64,000 nt of DNA from the NCBI RefSeq assembly GCF_052180215.1, contig NZ_CP197471.1, forward strand, positions 592,001-656,000. The letters are read 5' to 3'. Below, one piece after another: positions 61,911-64,000 of this stretch; position 1 is the stretch's first letter, and each line of letters starts with the position of its first letter. The notes under the pieces were generated by a model. It was not told the origin of the DNA and made no database searches. It saw only the letters and a program-made list of their open reading frames with translations. Made by a program: the position numbers and the translations under genes. The DNA is from Pseudoneobacillus sp052180215 (GTDB lineage: Bacteria; Bacillota; Bacilli; Bacillales; Cytobacillaceae).

Positions 61911-62366
61911 TTATTTAAATTGTGTTTTCAAACGAATGACATCAACTTTGTCATTAGAGGTCCAAAATTCGAGAAATAAATGATTTTTCAAATCCTGATA
62001 TGTATAGATCTTAGAACCTTGTTCTACACGAGTGGAAAATGATTTGCCGAATCGTTGTACTACTTTATCCACTGAATCTCCCTGTCTGATTCCATCTTTG
62101 CTATCTATCGGTTTCATTTCCGAACGAGCTTCTATGCTCAAGATTGTGTTTTGAGGAGTAATGACAAAACTAACATCATCTCCAGATCTTAACAACGTGT
62201 TTTCTCCGGCTTGTTGTTCCTCGGTTAACGAAGGTAATTGTTCCTTTTGCAATTTGGTATTTGGTTGGAAACCATACAATTGTTGTTTTGACAAATCAAC
62301 TTCCTTCGCAGCCGAACAACCTGCAATGACAAATATAAAAATGAGAAAAATAAACAACTTCTTCAA
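61911..62366 (-). CDS. Small lipoprotein with SmpA/BLIP-like domain
   Basis: The 151-residue protein has a lipoprotein signal (KKLFIFLIFIFVIAGC, lipobox VIAGC at about residues 12-16). The mature part ends in IRQGDSVDKVVQRFGKSF..YTYQDLKNHLFLEFWT, resembling the 'G.s...V...fG.P' repeat of SmpA/OmlA and DUF3862-like folds. The function is not known. TTG 62366 has GGGGAGA six bases upstream; longer frames upstream lack a site. Confidence 0.8.
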   Translation of the reverse strand: MKKLFIFLIFIFVIAGCSAAKEVDLSKQQLYGFQPNTKLQKEQLPSLTEEQQAGENTLLRSGDDVSFVITPQNTILSIEARSEMKPIDSKDGIRQGDSVDKVVQRFGKSFSTRVEQGSKIYTYQDLKNHLFLEFWTSNDKVDVIRLKTQFK

Positions 62367-62608
62367 AAAAATCTCCCCTTCTATTAGAGACAGACGGATG
62401 AATGAATCAAAAAGTTTCAATATCAACAACCAAGTTTAACAAAGCCTATATTGAACCCCCTTTTACAAAGCGTAAGCACTTCAATCATATTTTGAAAAAA
62501 TGTCCTACACTTTCTGAATTTCTAAATAGAATATATTGCTCGTCCTAATCCGTTCTGTAACATGTTGAATTAATGGTGAAAGAAGTGGTTAGAAAGAGAG
62601 ATATTCAC

Positions 62609-62637
62609 TTGAGTTAAACGAATATCTTTTCTATAAT
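62609..62637 (+). promoter_or_regulatory. Promoter of antitoxin RNA copy 4
   Basis: TTGAGT, a 17-base spacer and TATAAT (62632-62637). Confidence 0.85.
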
Positions 62638-62643
62638 AAGGGT

Positions 62644-62773
62644 ATACAAAAAAGATCAGGTGCAGTGAACACCTGATCATCACAACACACATGCCGCAGG
62701 ATTTAGCGGCTGACCGTTTATTCTGGGAGAAATAGTCACCAATGCTGGCCGGCAGGGTGGCTATTTCTTTTTA
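62644..62773 (+). ncRNA. Type I antitoxin RNA, family C copy 4 (toxin lost)
   Basis: The predicted RNA keeps the 5' hairpin AGGTG..CACCT, GCCGCAGGATTTAGCGGCTGACC and the terminator AAATAGTCACC...GGTGGCTATTT. Of the toxin, only about 10 bases (ATTGCGACGA) remain on the opposite strand; sequence then changes and alkD begins. Confidence 0.8.
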
Positions 62774-62824
62774 ATTATTGCGACGATTCTGAAAATAACT
62801 ACCTTGAAAAGGGAGGGCAAAAAT

Positions 62825-63532
62825 ATGGATTGTGAAACAGTTATGCAGGAACTGGAAGCGCTTGGCAAGGAACGGATTAAAAAGACTTACATAAGCAATG
62901 GTGCACACGAGCCGCTTTTCGGCGTGGCTACAGGTGCAATGAAGCCACTTGCCAAAATAATCAAGAAAAATCAGGCTTTAGCCGAGCAGCTTTATGCCAC
63001 CGGGAACTATGATGCCATGTATTTTGCAGGAATCATTGCGGATCCGATGGCAATGACGGAGGAGGACTTCGAGCGTTGGATAGAGGCAGCGTATTTTTAT
63101 ATGCTATCGGATTATGTGGTGGCTGTTACTTTGGCAGAAACGGATATTGCACAAGCTGTTGCCGATAAATGGATCGCAAGTGGTGAAGAACTAAAAATGT
63201 CTGCAGGGTGGAGCTGCTACTGCTGGCTATTGGGTAATCGACCGGACGGTGAATTTAGAGAAAGTAAGATTGCTGGTATGCTTGATCAGGTGGAAAAAAC
63301 AATTCACGATGCTCAAGACCGAACGAAATCCTCTATGAATAATTTTATCTACACCGTTGCGACTTCCTATTTGCCGCTTCACGAAAAGGCGGTTGAAACA
63401 GCAAAAGCAGTTGGGCCAGTTGAAATCAAGCGGGACAATAAAAAAAGCAGCATTCTGAATGCTTCTGAAAATATCCAAAAGGAAGTAGATAGGAAGAGAC
63501 TTGGCTTCAAACGTAAATATGTTAGGTGTTAG
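62825..63532 (+). CDS. DNA alkylation repair protein, AlkD-like HEAT-repeat glycosylase
   Basis: The 235-residue protein is all-helical with HEAT-like repeats as in AlkC/AlkD (LGVATGAMKPLAKIIKKNQALAEQLYATGNYDAMYFAGIIADPMAMTEEDFERWI; LSDYVVAVTLAETD). AlkD removes N3- and N7-alkyl purines without base flipping. The catalytic aspartate and tryptophan cannot be assigned by eye. GGGAGG precedes ATG 62825. GC content looks higher than that of its neighbours. It sits between two family C remnants, in the position of the lost toxin, which suggests insertion. Confidence 0.85.
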   Translation: MDCETVMQELEALGKERIKKTYISNGAHEPLFGVATGAMKPLAKIIKKNQALAEQLYATGNYDAMYFAGIIADPMAMTEEDFERWIEAAYFYMLSDYVVAVTLAETDIAQAVADKWIASGEELKMSAGWSCYCWLLGNRPDGEFRESKIAGMLDQVEKTIHDAQDRTKSSMNNFIYTVATSYLPLHEKAVETAKAVGPVEIKRDNKKSSILNASENIQKEVDRKRLGFKRKYVRC

Positions 63533-63587
63533 GATTGATTATAGGGTAACTAAGTTACCGAAGGATTTTGCAGATGACGTTTATATA

Positions 63588-63634
63588 GAAAGAAATAGTC
63601 ACCAGTTACTTGGCTTCAGGGTGGCTATTTTTTT
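63588..63634 (+). ncRNA. Family C remnant, copy 5 (terminator part only)
   Basis: GAAATAGTCACC and GGTGGCTATTTTTTT form the hairpin that ends the family C RNAs. The promoter and 5' part are missing. Confidence 0.55.
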
Positions 63635-63683
63635 ACGACTAAAACAGGCTTGGATTTACATTGAGCGCAGCGATTTAATTTAT

Positions 63684-63861
63684 AGGACACACGTTCCGCT
63701 ATTTGACTAAAATGCTTGTTTTTTTGGGGGTTATAGGACCGTGGTTCCGTTAATGTACCTCAAGCATGCCTTTTTACTATGCTTTTTTGCAAATAACGGA
63801 TCCTGTGTCCTTTAAGAAAGAAAAAAGCTCATTTTTTTGGAAATAACGGATTCTCTGTCCT
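63684..63861. repeat. Family A repeat, copy 8
   Basis: Forward arms GGACACACGTTCCGCTATT and GGACCGTGGTTCCGTTA are followed by inverted arms AATAACGGATCCTGTGTCC and AATAACGGATTCTCTGTCC. It closely matches copies 5 and 6 but lacks the 3' extension. Confidence 0.92.
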
Positions 63862-63982
63862 ATCCAAAAATCTTTTGCTTTACCCAAAGGAGAATCTACT
63901 ACGGTCATATTGGAAAATTCTTCTGTCGAATTTTCTGAAATAAATATATAATGAAAATTAGGAATATATTAACAAAATTATA

Positions 63983-64000
63983 GGAGGAAATGCCTTGGTT
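63983..64000 (+). CDS. Start of a gene running out of the window
   Basis: AGGAGG (63983-63988) lies seven bases before TTG 63995. Only two codons are visible, so the product cannot be named. Confidence 0.5.

Noticed and set aside
63501..63710. 69-codon frame downstream of alkD
   Set aside because: It covers the family C terminator remnant and part of family A copy 8, with no ribosome-binding site.

Overview
The window looks like a chromosomal segment of a spore-forming, low-GC Bacillota, most likely Bacillaceae. It has a KinB-like sporulation kinase, the spore-coat transglutaminase Tgl, a YjcZ-like small protein and candidate sigma-K promoters. The divergent citR/citA pair matches the Bacillus subtilis arrangement. 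Ribosome-binding sites are strong GGAGG types and TTG/GTG starts are frequent. Several starts below were moved inward from the longest reading frame because a ribosome-binding site overlaps the upstream in-frame codon. No rRNA, tRNA, CRISPR array or recognisable insertion sequence was seen.

Layout. 1-12.7 kb is mostly household genes: end of an ABC exporter, YetF-type membrane protein, S9 peptidase, GNAT acetyltransferase, MazG-like hydrolase plus NERD protein, KinB-like kinase, an unidentified permease, citR/citA and a CPBP protease. 12.7-15.4 kb holds two Uma2 nuclease-fold genes, one fused to a Phd-type antitoxin domain, around an unknown gene. 15.9-17.3 kb is a TetR/metallo-hydrolase operon with two matching operators. 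17.6-22.1 kb is a catabolic cluster (YheO-type regulator, PatB/MalY C-S lyase, APC permease, RidA, duplicated AhpD-like protein). proC and hcp follow; hcp has candidate Fnr and Rex sites, and a fragment of a second hcp lies 1.8 kb upstream.

26.2-35.8 kb is the most striking locus. It encodes a 1457-aa secreted cyclase-repeat/VWA protein, a 1304-aa secreted protein with coiled coil, transglutaminase-like fold, membrane segments and C-terminal AHH nuclease, and an Imm11-SUFU protein. I read it as a contact-dependent polymorphic toxin-immunity operon.

38-45.4 kb is a defence island: two C5 methyltransferases around a candidate DUF3883-type nuclease, a Panacea-domain antitoxin with a 643-aa membrane protein as candidate toxin, and debris of a large SF1 helicase on both sides. 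55.1-56.9 kb carries a second nuclease cluster (GIY-YIG-like fragment, zinc ribbon, Mrr-like enzyme). 57.7-61.8 kb contains spore-surface genes (tgl, YjcZ-like, GT-D and GT2 glycosyltransferases).

Three dispersed non-coding families run through the window. Family A (nine sites) is a four-arm inverted-repeat element built on GGACA..CCG arms. Family B (three arrays) consists of TTTATCAACCG units spaced 19-21 bp, each just behind an intrinsic terminator. Family C is a type I toxin-antitoxin cassette. One copy is intact (35-aa holin-like toxin, convergent antisense RNA, LexA box). Two copies keep only the antitoxin RNA and two more are remnants. Family C copies are usually followed by a family A element, suggesting a composite repeat unit.
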